Program-made: the position numbers and the translations under genes | NCBI GenBank assembly: GCA_025765615.1 | Contig: JAIVFJ010000221.1 | Location: 39,241 to 103,240, forward strand | Reading direction: 5' to 3' | DNA length: 64,000 bases | Origin: Zopfochytrium polystomum | Taxonomy: Eukaryota > Chytridiomycota > Chytridiomycetes > Chytridiales > Chytridiaceae | Shown here: piece by piece, positions 48,247-60,362 of the stretch | How positions within the stretch are numbered: the stretch's first letter is position 1 | How the letters are laid out: each line of letters opens with the position of its first letter | Notes under the pieces: generated by a model | Told to the model about the DNA's origin: nothing | The model's database searches: none | The model's input: only the letters and a program-made list of their open reading frames with translations

Positions 48247-48472
48247 TGTTAGTTTTGGGTCTTTTGTAAGCATTGTGCAGGAGCTTTGACCTGATACTGC
48301 TCTGCAAGGATAACTTGCAGCATTTTGCAAGTGATGGTCCTTGTAACAGTTTTGTATAAAGACAAACACAAGACTGACAGAAGCCAAGATCAACCTCCCA
48401 CCACCACCACCTTCAGTAGTGTACACCACAGCAGCCCAATCCATCAATCAGCCAACATTGCAAATTCTTTCA
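48247..48472 (+). mobile_element. LTR F, 5' copy, 226 bp
   Basis: TGTTAGTTTTGGGTC to AAATTCTTTCA, close to the copy at 55223-55452. It has a TATA-like GTATAAAGAC segment (48354). Confidence 0.85.
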
Positions 48473-49067
48473 TACAAAACTGTTACCCATCCCAATCACA
48501 TTCCCCTTGGTTCCAGCCAGATCCAATCAGTAGAAGGGGTTGTACGCTTTTCAGATCTGCCAACTTTGCAGACCGATCACGGGCGCTACAGACATCAGAC
48601 AGCAATTCCGTTACTACCATTGGAAAGATCTTGATCTCCTCTTTCCAACGAATTCTCCTGATCTCGGATCAAACGCTCCTACGTCGTATCCACCGTCTCC
48701 AAAGTTGTCACACACTTTTCCGACTTCAACCTCAATTTGCTCGCCTTCCAGACCTCCCCCAGCCAATCCCAAGCTAACATTGGAAAGGCCTGCTTCGGAC
48801 TACCCGACTGTTACCAAAAGCATCCCAAAATCGCTCTCCTTCGTGCTAAGCGACGCCTTTTTCCATTCAGGGTCACCAGATTACCTCCAACCCTCACCAT
48901 TAATTTTTGATTTTTTGTCCCCAATTGGAGACAACGACCCCCCCCCCTACCTGACACACACCAAGCTAGCAAACCAACTTTACATCTGCTGCAACACCAC
49001 CTTCACAACACACCCAAAATCCAACGAAATCCTTTCAAACTTGGCACACATAATCGTCCTGAGAAAA

Positions 49068-49840
49068 AAACATGACTACTGACTCAACCAACAGAACTCT
49101 CCAACAAAAATATCGACTTACGCCACTGCATTGACACAAGTCACATCAACGCGGAGCAGAATGATACAGTTGATCCACTAGACCTCTGCAACACTGGAAC
49201 CTGTCTCATCAGAGATGGACCATTCCAAGGACAGAGATCCCATTAGTGCCTCCGCCTCATGGACCAGAGAAAGTAACTTGGTTAACTGGCACACAGAACC
49301 AAATGCACATTGCTGTCTAATTATTCGTCACCACATCTCTGGAGCCCTCTCACCCAAAACACACCTGGTCGAAACTTTGCTTACGAATTGGTTGGCAAAA
49401 AATTAGAAATAATTTGCCGCACAGCAGACCAGCGACTTGCAAAGGAGATCATTGACACTTTGAATGCATCAAAATGGAACCAACTGAAGCCTCAGATGCC
49501 TTCATTACCCAATTCACTGAAGTCTAAAATCGAGTTGACAGCTTTGCAAAATCAGCAGCTGAAGAACTCCTCCATCGTATTTGCCCTTTCCAAAAAGTTG
49601 TTTGAGTCTTTGTTGGCTCACTGGGCCAAAGCCTGTTGGATATGGGAAAAGGAAAAGTTTTTCTTGTTGTTGGCAACCCAGCTCCTCAGATAACAAGTTT
49701 AGCCAAACTATTCTCACTCTTCAAACAACTGTTTGACAAAACAACGATGATAAGCAACACATCGAGCTGGCTGATCAAGCAACAATCACTCAGCTACTAC
49801 TGCACCAGAAATCACCACACCAACTATTACTATCCTGGTT
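49068..49840 (+). pseudogene. gag: Element F gag remnant
   Basis: Begins MTTDSTN, as in element G, but has lost about 90 bases after the first seven codons. Frames then shift: EIICRTADQRLAKEIIDTL and DMGKGKVFLVVGNPAPQITS are recognisable. It is non-functional. Confidence 0.7.
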
Positions 49841-50608
49841 AACTGCCTCTTCATATCAATTGAAGAACACACAGCAGAGGTCCTCAAAAACCAACTAGCT
49901 CCATCAACTAATAACTGCTAAGTGTTTTGCTCTTCGCTTTTGATATGCATCAATGTAACTGCCTTTATCCTCTCAACATACAGCCATGCAGTCTCCTGTC
50001 AGTAATGATTCATCATTCCATGAACATCAACACAGGCATTTCAGTTTTTGGAGACCTGCACCACTAACAACTGTCCCTGTGCCCCTTTAATAATACTTAC
50101 TCATTTTCAACAGGGCATAACAAATTTGGAATAAATGATATGGTGTTTTCCTCGTCTATCAACCCATGGAGTCAGTGGTTCAATTTCTGGATTCCCTGAT
50201 ACAATTATCATTGACATGGCCACTGTTTGAGATCAGAGTGTTTTCAACCACACTGAAAATCTCACCATCAAACATATTAGTGATTGGGATGACCAATAGT
50301 TATGCAAGTGCCAACTCTCACGACCATGGCAACCTTGTGCAATTTCCTCTTGGCCTTGGACTCTGTTACATCAAGCTAAGCCTCTCTTTATCTTTTCTCA
50401 CATAACTTCAGCCAAAGACAATTTGCGGTCCATTCATTGATAGAACAAGGACTGGTTGAGTAGTTTCACAATCCTCTAACCATTTTGCCAGTACAACGTC
50501 AAACATCATCTTCCACTTAGGGGGGAGGATTCTAGGGATAAGTGAAGATGATCACTGGCACTGTATTGCCAATTAGATGGAGGATGCTTGGAATAAGTGA
50601 ACAATGAT

Positions 50609-51757
50609 TGTTGAGATTCGACCCACGGGGTACACTACGCCCGTTACTGATGATCCCTTTGAGAACTCCATCCAATCACATTGGATGGGGTGTTCGAAGG
50701 GCTCAGTAGATTCAATACTTGAATGGGGCGCTCGGAAGGGCTAATCTGTTCTCAATAAAAAGAGATAGGCAAAGGCAGCTGTTGTTCTAGCTTTGTTCAT
50801 CCTACCGGTAGGAACAATGCTATTAGAACATGCACAAAAACACTCAAACTACGCACTCTGCACATGTAACACAGCACAGCAATGCAGTGTACCACTGCCC
50901 AATGCTCCGGAATTCTGCTCTCTGCATTGGAATTCCGCTCTCTGCACCGGAATTCCGCTTCCTGATCTGGAATTCCAGCTTTCCTGCTGTGCTGTGCAAT
51001 CTGAGCAATGCAACAGGCATTTAGGAATCAGGGATTGCACCAATCACTGCATTTCTAAAAGTGAGATAAAAACTGAGCTCACCAGAGATTGCACCAATCA
51101 TTGGATTTCTAAAAACAAGGAAAAAAAGCGGCTTGTTTCCCAAACAAGCTTCCTGATTTGGAAACAACCAAACCAATTTACAAGCAACTGTTTCTCAAAC
51201 AAGCTGTAAATTGGTTCCTGGTGGTACTCAGCCCAGACAAAGTACTCAGCCCAAGGTGGTACTCAGCCCTGGCTGGTACTTAGCCCAGGGTGGTGCACAG
51301 CCCAGGCTGGTACTCAGCCCTGGCTGGTATTCAGCCCTGAGTGATGCCCAACACTGGGTGGTGCTCAGCCCTGAATGGGTACTTAGCCCAGGCTGGGGGT
51401 TGGTGCTCAGCCTGTTTTATCTCATTTCTGTGGCCTGCTCTGTTCAGCCCACTGCTCCTTCTGTTTTCTGATGGCTCCAACCTGCAGGAGTATAAAAGCA
51501 GCAACCTCTCACAGAGATCAAATAAGAAAAAGGAATCCAACCCCCTCCTTGCTGCTTTGACAGAATTCAGTGCAAAACAAGCCAATCTCTCTTCGTCCAT
51601 TTGCTCTCTCTTCCAGCTCTGCCCACTCACTCCTCTCTCCTCTCTCCATCCTCTCACTCCTTTCCCTTTCCCATCATCACTGCTCTCTCTCTCTCTCTCT
51701 CTCTCTTCATCCCCACACACACACCAAGTCCCTCCAGTCCTGTGTGGGATTTCATCA
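50609..51757 (+). mobile_element. Solo LTR E with 5-bp target-site duplication
   Basis: 1149 bp from TGTTGAGATTC to GGGATTTCATCA, flanked on both sides by ATGAT (50604-50608 and 51758-51762). Inside are four GGAATTCC-type units, about ten CTCAGCCC minisatellite units, a TATA box (AGTATAAAAGC at about 51487) and a CT microsatellite. No internal domain remains, so it is a recombined solo LTR. Confidence 0.9.
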
Positions 51758-51889
51758 ATGATCATCAGCACAGAGTTGCAAAGTGGTCTCAGCATGGATT
51801 GACACCAACTTGGCATGGTCTTCTTGGAGCCAGGCTGCTGGCTCGGGAAAACGCTCTATCCATTTTAGCCAAATGAATCTGGACTCAGG

Positions 51890-52600
51890 GGTCAAACTAT
51901 GGAATACCCTATTACTGCTGGGCTTACTTGACCCTGGCTAGGGACCTTAACTCACACATATTGACTGCTTCAGCTTTTGTACACAGACATACTCACACAC
52001 TACACCAGTCCCACATCACAGGAAATTCCACAGCCATACCTGAGTCTTCACCTCAATTGCATCACTCTGATGAATTATCTTAAACAACTTCTGTGACAAA
52101 ACACAATGTTCCTTGAAATAACTTTTGGCTCATTCTGGGGAGTATCAACGTTTATCTTTATTGGACACTCAACACTAACACTTTTTCAGAGCAAACTATT
52201 AAAAAAGCTCAACCTTGCAAGAATACTGAAGTTCCATTTTCAACTCAGATTCTTCCTTAGCCGAACCAAATCTAACTGACTCTAGATTTCAAACTGCTCT
52301 TAATAATAATAATAATAGAGTCACTCCAGAACAGCTATGTTCTTTGAATGCCTCATGCATTCATACAGCATAACCAGGATCTAGAAGCTTCAGAGATTGC
52401 CCTCAACTTTTGTAATCTGACCAGAAACTTTGTAGTTTTGGCTTGGATGTTAGACTTGACAAAAACATTCTGCTGATTCTTTAACGAGGCAGAGTAGAAG
52501 ACATAGGGCTAAGTCTTTGTTCCCTTTGCTTGCACTAACACTCTTCTACCAGCATAAATTCCACAACATCACTTGGAGACTAAAGGCAAATCATCATCAA
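51890..52600 (-). repeat. Repeat family D, copy 2 (reverse orientation)
   Basis: Reverse complement of 27612-28300. It is nested inside element F. Confidence 0.75.
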
Positions 52601-53598
52601 ACAATCAAGCTCTGTGGAAACATCTGGATATACTAACTCTCACCAATGCTTACTACCACTAACTTTGTCTATCTTTATTCTCCACTCTTGACCAACAAAA
52701 ACAAAACTCACCCACCTCACACACAGTTGCAATTACCATATCATCTAACTATTCAAACTTCAGCAGTCTCAGCAAAATCCAGGAAAACCTTTAACTATTC
52801 ATTACTGCAGATCAGCTTCAGAAACAACACACCAACATCACCACTTTGCTCCATTCAGCCACCAGTCACCTTGAAATATCTTTGAGACTTAATTTTACAA
52901 GTTGAACGAGTTGAATTGGAATTGCTTTCAGTTTTCTGCAGTCTTAACAAAGTCAGACAAAGCATCAACCCTTCCCCACAGCAGAATCACTCCAGAAAAC
53001 AACAACTTCCTCCATTCAGTCAGCATTCAACTTCAGCAATCAGAATTGGAAGAAGTTAAACTGGAATTGGTAAAAAGTATCAACCACATTGGATTCTGTG
53101 CTACTGCAATTAACGTCACCTCCAGTGGGCCTTACTGGGACAACTATAGGCATGACTGAGGAAGGCCAGACTGGGGTGGCAGACCGGCAATGTAAATCAA
53201 TCGAAGGTCCACGAACACCAATGTCCCAGCCTGTAGGCTAGTGTGGCCTGGACCTGTGTCAGAGGAGGTGGAGTCCTGAGCAGGGAGCCCATTCCGCAAG
53301 GAGTACCAACCAGGAGACAGTTATTCTCCTGATGTGCCTAGGCGAGACGCAGGGGAAAGCGTTGAGGGCAAGCTGTGTATGGGGGAGTGGTCGCCTCGCC
53401 TCATAGAGTACTGGGGGGAGCCCAGACCAGCATCGTGCAGAAGGCTCACCTGTGCAGAGTTTTCTCTTGTGCTTTCTTTTGAGTGCAAGGTATCTAAGAA
53501 AATCTGAACTAATTTTCCCTAAAGTTTCTTAAAGTTAAAACCATCACAAGTAGATTCTATTTCTCTACAACCACAAAACAAACATAACACTTTAAAGT
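52601..53598. other. Unassigned internal sequence of element F or a nested repeat
   Basis: AT-rich to 53150, then a GC-richer block (53155-53450). That block has a possible hairpin with AGGCGAG and CTCGCCT arms (about 53339-53404). No domain-bearing ORF. Confidence 0.4.
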
Positions 53599-54940
53599 TT
53601 GGAATCCATCACAAACTTCTTACCTTCAGGCGAAATTCCATCAGAACCACGTCAGCTGTCACCACCATCTGACAATTCTGCAAAGTGTACCCCTTCAGGC
53701 CAACTGTGTTTGACAAGCACACCCTGCCCAGATCCTCGTATTCTCGTATATGTGCAGACAGCCTTTGAAGTTATTGAACAACCCACCAATGTCAACATAA
53801 TATGGAACAAATGGGTCTACAAGGTCAAACTTTGTGAAGACAGCAGCATTGAGTGCTTCTATGCACGGTTCATGGCTAAGGGCCCCACTTAGTATCATTG
53901 CATTGATATTCAGAATACTCACTCACCTTTTGTCCAAATCAACAGTCTTTTACTCACTGAAATGGCTGCCTGAATCAACTGGGACACTGGCACAGTGGAT
54001 ATCAGCAACACATACCTCAACAGCATCTTTTATTTGGCAAATCTGCATCGAGCAGTTCATTACCACCACACTGACTGCTGGAGTTGAACAGCCACCTAAA
54101 TCAAACAGTTGTCAGGAAAGTGCAATCTTCTGGGACTTCTGCATCCTCCTTTGTCAGATTAACTCATCATCCACACTGCAAGCTCCGCGAAAAGGGAGCA
54201 ATCAAAACCATCCTTCTTATGTAGCAGGAACATCACCATAACAGAAATCTTCTTACACTAGAAAGCCTATATCAAGGAGTTACTTCAGTGCCATGCCAAC
54301 ATTATCAACAACCGCACTGCAGTAAATGCCCTTCCCAGCAGTCTCAATCTTCAACCTCGTAGGATCAATGAAGCAGCTGCAGATCAGAGACTGTACCAGG
54401 CAATCCTTGGCGGCATCAACTACCTTGCAACACACGCGACCAGACCTTGCCCCAGCAGTCTCATATCTTTGTGCCTTCAGCAAGGATCCCATCAAGCAAC
54501 ACATGAAGATCCTTATTCAGGTCCTCGATTAATAATGGGAAATCACAGCTTGGCTACTATGTTCTATTTGGAGGAACAGCTATTTGTTGGACTATTCGTT
54601 GGACATCTGTTCGGAGCAGCACTGTCATGCTGTCACTGCAGGAAGCTGAATATGCAGCAGTGTCTGAACCAGGACGAGAACTTAAGCCACTATTCCAACT
54701 CTACTCAGCACTTCAACTTCCGTCTCCCACTCCTCTTGTCATCTACACTGACAACAGCGGTGTGATCAGCCTCATTTCAAATGATCTTTACACCAATCGG
54801 TCAAAGCATATCATGGTAAAGTATCATTATATTCGAGAACTTGTGGAAAAAAAGGTAGTTCGGCTTGAATGGATTGCTGGAGGAGAACAGCCTGCAGACT
54901 ATATGATGAAATCTCTCTACAGCTGCTCTCAGTGAATATC
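53599..54940 (+). pseudogene. pol: Element F pol remnant: reverse transcriptase and RNase H
   Basis: IIWNKWVYKVKL and CFYARFMAKG are the start of the copia reverse transcriptase. Broken pieces follow, then INEAAADQRLYQAILGGINY and LATHTRPDLAPAVSYL. The RNase H end is intact for about 90 residues (LSLQEAEYAAVSE, then PLVIYTDNSGVISLI, SKHIMVKYHYIRELV). Most of the middle, including the YVDD box, is lost. Confidence 0.75.
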
Positions 54941-55222
54941 ATCTGAGTTGCATTGGCCTTAGCTTCTTTTCTTACTTCTGATTTGTTTTCTTATCTGTTA
55001 AGTTGTTTTCTTCTCTGTTCCTTTTCATTACTTTGTTTCAGTTTCTTTTACCTTTGAAGTTCTTTTTGTTAGTGTGGTCTGTCCTTTCTGTTCTCCCATC
55101 TGATGGCCAGTCATACCTGTTTGTGATTCTTCTTTTTCCGGTGTACGGTTTCCTTAAGTTGACAATGGCTTAAGGTTTTCCTCTGTGCTGGCCTTTGCTC
55201 CTGCCCACGGCTTAGGGGGGAG

Positions 55223-55452
55223 TGTTAGTTTTGGGTCATTTCGTGTAAGCAGTGCGCAGGAGCTTTGACCTGATACTGCTCTGCAAGGATGACTTGCAGC
55301 AGTTTGCAAGTGATGGTCCTTGTAACAGTTTGGTATAAAGACAAACACAAGACTGGCAGAAGCCAAGATCAACCTCCCACCACCACCACCCTTCAGTAGT
55401 GTACACCACAGCAGCCCAATCCATCAATCAGCCAACATAGCAAATTCTTTCA
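55223..55452 (+). mobile_element. LTR F, 3' copy, 230 bp
   Basis: TGTTAGTTTTGGGTCATTT to AAATTCTTTCA, preceded by a polypurine tract. Confidence 0.85.
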
Positions 55453-55734
55453 GTTTGAAGGTATTGTGGACCATATGAATCGGAAAATGGACTCTCAAAC
55501 AATCTGACTGCCAACCTCATCTATTAGAAAGACAATGCACCGGCTCACAAAGCAGTGAAAGTGGGACAATGGTTTAAGAAACGTAGATTGAAAGTTCTGG
55601 ATTGGCCTGCACAAAGCCTGGATCTAAACTGATTCACATCTCTGGGAACACCTGAAACCAAAAATGCAGAAAGATTGCTCTGAAAAAATTGGTCTCAAGC
55701 GCATGGAGCAAATTTCTCATTCATTCATTTCCTG
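55453..55734 (+). pseudogene. Tc1/mariner-type transposase fragment
   Basis: Reading across two frames: DNAPAHKAVKVGQWFKKRRL, then KVLDWPAQSLDLN, then HLWEHLK and MQKDCSEKIG. This is the C-terminal DDE part of Tc1-like transposases (DNxPxHxA ... WPAQSPDLNPIExLW). It has stops and frame changes and no terminal repeats in sight. Confidence 0.75.
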
Positions 55735-56432
55735 AGAGACTACACTGAGGTCTCAGTGATAAAGTCTAGGGATTTTATTCGCAAAAACAAGCGGACCTGT
55801 CATAAAACTGCAAGGATTGGGACTCCTATTATTATTCCTGGTTATTTGTTTCCAAGGCATTATCAAAGTGTATTTGCGGCTAACCCATCTTCATAATTGG
55901 GCCTGCTTTTAATACTACTTTCATATTAACAGTCACCTGAGAGCTCAATCTACAAGTGCCTGCCTTGGTCCTATTGCTGTGAGAGTGAGATGTGTGAGTA
56001 TGAGTGTGATGTGATAAAGCCTGTTGGTCAAGTGATCATGCTGATGCAGCCTGGCGTGGTGTGTGTACAATTGCAGGTGTTTTCTGCGTGCGAGTTCCCT
56101 GCTGGCAACCTTCCAACCCCTACATAGTTGACCCCCTTCTGTCTCTCCCCCTTGTTGCTGGCGACGATGAGGGCTCCTGCAGCACCGTTCACAATGACGG
56201 TTGGTTGCGCCCTGTCTGTCCAATCGCTATTAACCACTCCTGTTGTATTTGAGATTAGGTTCCTGAGATAAAAACCCCTGTTTCCCTCTTCTCTCTCTTT
56301 ATTCTGCGGTTGTGTTGCACCCTCAGGAGTGCCCTTCCGTTTCCCCTCACACCAGCCCACAGCCACGCAAGTAATCGGTGCTCCCACACCGATCCTTCAG
56401 AGGATTGTCCCTCTGAATGTTCATTCTTTGTG
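55735..56432 (+). mobile_element. Repeat family B, copy 3 (internally deleted)
   Basis: Begins GAGACTACACTGAGGTCTC, matches copies 1 and 2 at both ends and lacks about 500 bases of the middle. It ends at GTTCATTCTTTGT against reverse transcriptase sequence. Confidence 0.75.
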
Positions 56433-57011
56433 CGGATTGTGGCTAAGGGCTTCACTCAACGTCATGGCATTGATTTTTGGAATACTCACTCTCCTGTTGT
56501 CCAAATCAATAGTCATCGTTGGCTCATTGCCATGGCGGCTGCAAACAACTGGCACACTGCTATTGTCGACATCAGCAATGCGTATCAAAACAGCATGATT
56601 GATGTGCCCATTTACATGGAGCAGCCAGACAGCTACCGCAGTGATGGCAAAGTCTGGCTACTGAAGAGAGCTGTTAATGGTATCAAGCAAGCTGGCCGGT
56701 GTTGGTACCAAGAACTGATTGGCCACCTGAAGTCGAATGGATATCAGCAGAGCACAGCAGACCCCTGTATCCTCTTCCCTCAAGTGGATGGAATATTGCC
56801 ATCTATGTCGATGATATTTGTTTCTTTGGGGATGCTGGGGAGATCACCTTCGCCATCACACTGCTAAAATCTCGTTACAAGCTCCGCGAAAGGAACAATC
56901 AAAACCATCCTCAATATGCAACTGAAGCACCACCACAACGGAATCTTCTTGCACCAGAAAGCCTATATCAAGCAGTTACTTCAACGCCATGCCAACACTA
57001 TCAACAACTGC
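56433..57011 (+). pseudogene. pol: Copia reverse transcriptase fragment
   Basis: RIVAKGFTQRHGIDFWNTHS, then VDISNAYQNSMIDVPIYMEQ, LKRAVNGIKQAGRCWYQELI and a YVDDICFF box in the next frame. It is a better-kept relative of the 44540 fragment. It is cut by the 5' LTR of element E at 57011. Confidence 0.85.
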
Positions 57012-58235
57012 TGTTGAGATTCGACCCACGGGGTACACTACGCCCGTTACTGATGATCCCTTTGAGAACTCCATCCAATCACATTGGATGGGGTGTTTGA
57101 AGGGCTCAGTAGATTCAATACTTGAATGGGGCGCTCGGAAGGGCTAATCTGTTCTCAATAAAAAGAGATAGGCAAAGGCGGCTGTTGTTCTAGCTTTGTT
57201 CATCCTACCGGTAGGAACAATGCAATTAGAACATGCACAAAAACGCGCAAACTACGCACTCTGCACATGTAACACAGCACAGCAAGCATGCAGAAGCAGT
57301 GTACCACTGCCCCAGGCTCCGGAATTCCGCTCTCTGCACCGGAATTCCGCCCTTTTGCATCGGAATTCCGCTTCCTGATCTGGAATTCCTCTCTCTGCAC
57401 CGGAATTCCGCTTCCTGATCTGGAATTCCAGCTTTCCTGCTGTGCTGTGCAATCTGAGCAATGCAACAGGCATTTAGGAATCAGGGATTGCACCAATCAC
57501 TGCATTTCTAAAAATGAGATAAAAACTGAGCTCACCAGAGATTGCACCAATCATTGGATTTCTAAAAACAAGGAAAAAAGCGGCTTGTTTCCCAAACAAG
57601 CTTCCTGATTTGGAAACAACCAAACCAATTTACAAGCAACTGTTTCTCAAACAAGCTGTAAATTGGTTCCTGGTGGTACTCAGCCCAGACAAAGTGCTCA
57701 GCCCAAGGTGGTACTCAGCCCTGGCTGGTACTCAGCCCTAGGTGGTGCACAGCCCAGGCTGGTACTCAGCCCTGGGTGGTGCTCAGCCCAGGCTGGTACT
57801 TAGCCCTGGCTGGTGCTCAGCCCTGAGTGATGCCCAGCCCTGGGTGGTACTCAGCCCTGGATGGGTACTTAGCCCAGGCTGGGGGTTGGTGCTCAGCCTG
57901 TTTTATCTCATTTCTGTGGCCTGCTCTGTGCAGCCCACTTCTCCCTCTGTTTTCTGATGGCTCCAACCTGCAGGAGTATAAAAGCAGCAACCTCTCACAG
58001 AGATCAAAAAAGGAATCCAACCCCCTCCTTGCTGCTTTGACAGAATCCAGTGCAAAACAAGCCACTCTCTCTTCCTCCATTTGCTCTCTCTTCCATCTCT
58101 GCCCACTCACTCCTCTCTCCTCTCTACATCCTCTCACTCCTCTCCCTTTTCCATCATCACTGCTCTCTCTCTCTCTCTCTCTCTCTTCATCCCCACACAC
58201 ACCAAGTCCCTCCAGTCCTGGGTGGGATTTCATCA
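57012..58235 (+). mobile_element. LTR E, 5' LTR of the full-length element, 1224 bp
   Basis: TGTTGAGATTCGACC to GGGATTTCATCA. It has six GGAATTCC-type units (57320-57430), about 11 CTCAGCCC-type units (57675-57885), a TATA box (AGTATAAAAGC, about 57975), and a CT microsatellite (58163-58186). A conserved 12-bp palindrome CCTACCGGTAGG lies at about 57205. Confidence 0.9.
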
Positions 58236-58448
58236 CAAAGCTACCTACAAGCCGTCGGCCACACTTGTACGCTCGAACAGGGCCCTGCTGCTCTTACAAG
58301 AAAAGGGTTTCTGACTCTAAACAAGACCAACCTGTCTGTGAGCACCGGCTCACCAGCTACTTTAAGGCAACAAAGGGCTCTTGGCTCTCTACAAGAAAAG
58401 GGCTACCGCTCTAAACAAGTCCACTGGTCCACCAAGCCGCTACCTAGC

Positions 58449-59720
58449 ATGTCTTCTTCGACCCCCAAGGCTGTCCGCTTCTCTTCTTACGGCTACCAGG
58501 CTTGGGAACTGCATGTGGAAGAAGTCATCAAGCCGGTCATGGCATACAATCTTGTTGCCAGCTTCCTCAAGCCTGATTACTTCGGTACGTTCAACGAGCA
58601 CTGCACCAAGGTCGGCATCGGCGCTGCTCCTCCCAGTATTGGTTCTCCCCCTGAATCCTCTGCAACGGCGGAGGCCAAGGCTGCGTACAGTGAGATGTAC
58701 CGTCTGCACCACGCTGCCCTTGACAAGTACCACACTGGTATACGCCAAGAACACAAGACCTACAGGGAGCTTGAGGCCCAACACGACAAGGCGGTTGCTA
58801 CCCTCGACTCCTGCTCGCGCATCGAGGATGTGCGCTCCATGAATGCAGCAAACATCACCAACTGCGCTGATCGGTACAAGTGGCTCAATGACAAGTACGC
58901 CCTGCAGGACCACACTGGTTCACAGCAGGACAAGTGGCTTGCGACTTACAGTCGTTTGGCAAAACCCAGAGACTCTGGTCCGGCAGTCCAGGAGTGGTAC
59001 ACCACTCTGACCACACTGGTCACGGATTGGCCAAAGCATTTCAAATGTACTGCCACCACTTGCAGGGGTGTGACAAACATCCTGCGTTCTGCCATCATCC
59101 ACAAAGCGAGGGAAACGCTGCCTGGACATGAAATCTTCTCTGGCGTTCGTCAAAATCTTCTCAAGGGGCTGTCAGGCTACGCCAACACCAGCGATCTCGT
59201 CAAGGAGTTGACAAACTGCCACACGCTGTACCAGCAAAGCAAAGAGAAGAACAGCAGACACTCTGCTCACCATGGCACTTCTGAGATGGAAACAGCTGCT
59301 TCAGCAAAGACCTCAGTGGCAACCAAGAAGCGCAAGATCGGTGAGGCACTCAACGGCAAGCCTACTTGTGACCTTCATGGAATCTGGGTCTCACACTCTC
59401 GCGAGGAATGCCTCAAGTTCCCTCACGGGAAGTCAGAGCCGGCTCGCCCTGCAAAGAAGGCCAAGGGCAAGCAGCCTGCACACGCCAAAGAAGCCAAGGC
59501 CACGCCAGCTGATTCCAAGAAAGCTACTGAGACTGCCAAGATTGCACGTGAGGTGGCCGCTAAAGAACACCACCAAGCCTCTTGCGCAGCCTCTGAGGAT
59601 TCTCCTCCCACAAATGCTACAGGATGGATACTCCACCACTGCCTACTGAAGCAGAAGACGTCGAAATGTTGGAGTTCAGTACTGAGGGTGCTGCGCGCCT
59701 TGCAGACACATCAGCTCTAG
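58449..59720 (+). CDS. gag: Element E Gag
   Basis: 424 codons open from ATG 58449 (MSSSTPKAVRFSSYGYQAWE). It is helical and charged, with a Cys/His motif CDLHGIWVSHSREECL near the end that probably acts as the zinc knuckle (C-H-H-C spacing). A Lys-rich tail follows. It packages element RNA into virus-like particles. The last about 30 codons are probably out of frame; the protease part resumes at 59624 in another frame. Confidence 0.8.
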   Translation: MSSSTPKAVRFSSYGYQAWELHVEEVIKPVMAYNLVASFLKPDYFGTFNEHCTKVGIGAAPPSIGSPPESSATAEAKAAYSEMYRLHHAALDKYHTGIRQEHKTYRELEAQHDKAVATLDSCSRIEDVRSMNAANITNCADRYKWLNDKYALQDHTGSQQDKWLATYSRLAKPRDSGPAVQEWYTTLTTLVTDWPKHFKCTATTCRGVTNILRSAIIHKARETLPGHEIFSGVRQNLLKGLSGYANTSDLVKELTNCHTLYQQSKEKNSRHSAHHGTSEMETAASAKTSVATKKRKIGEALNGKPTCDLHGIWVSHSREECLKFPHGKSEPARPAKKAKGKQPAHAKEAKATPADSKKATETAKIAREVAAKEHHQASCAASEDSPPTNATGWILHHCLLKQKTSKCWSSVLRVLRALQTHQL

Positions 59721-60347
59721 ACGACTTCCTTTCAGTAGAAAGGGCACTTGCGGCACGGGAGTTTGAAATTGGAACATGCCAGGCCGTTGAGGTGGAGGAG
59801 GAATTTGAAGTGGAACTCACAGTTACACTTCTTGACGGCAGAAATGGATCCAGACTGGATCACTGACAACATTGTCTCAAACGTCGGCTACAAAGTGATG
59901 TACGAATCTGGACGTTTCCTCTACCGCAACGTCACCTACCGCCGCATCTATGAGACTGCGCTGATGGCAAGACTTGCTGGAGGCAACCCACACCAGGTCA
60001 TCCTTGACTCTGGGGCTTCCAGGACAATGTCGCCTTGTGAAGAGCACTTCACAAACTTGCGGCCCACCTCCCAGCAGATCAAAACAGCTGACGGCTTTAC
60101 AACTGCCACTGGAGTGGGCGACTTCACCCTGTTCGTTGACGGAAGAGCTCTCATCATGAGGAACTCGCTCTATGTGCCAGAGTTCTCAGACACTCTACTC
60201 TCAGTTCAGCAAATCGTGCGGCAGACAGGTCACAACGTGACTTTCACAGCAGACACAGCCCTATTGCATCCTCGGGTACATGGTTCAGACTTTACCATTG
60301 CTCACAGGGACACAGGGAATGTCTATGTTGTGGACCCTCTCTTCTGA
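59624..60347 (+). pseudogene. pol: Element E protease region
   Basis: Two overlapping frames (59624-59866, 59748-60347). The second has VILDSGASRTMSPCEEHF, the copia aspartic protease active site, and SLYVPEFSDTLLSVQQIV, its C-terminal signature. It ends at an in-frame TGA (60345) before the integrase region. Confidence 0.85.
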
Positions 60348-60362
60348 CGGGACATACTGGTC

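Larger units (their letters stand above)
48247..55452 (+). mobile_element. Copia-like element F (degenerate, about 7.2 kb, with nested insertions)
   Basis: Two matching LTRs in direct orientation flank gag remnants (49068-49840), a nested solo LTR E with duplication, a reversed repeat D, reverse transcriptase remnants and RNase H. A polypurine tract (CTTAGGGGGGAG, 55211-55222) sits right against the 3' LTR. Flanks (GCTCC on the left, GTTTG on the right) do not match, so an undisturbed insertion is not proven; deletion or recombination between related copies is possible. Confidence 0.65.

Noticed and set aside
53280..53410. Possible hammerhead ribozyme (CTGATG ... GAAA)
   Set aside because: The core reads CTGATGTG rather than CTGATGA, and the required stems do not pair.
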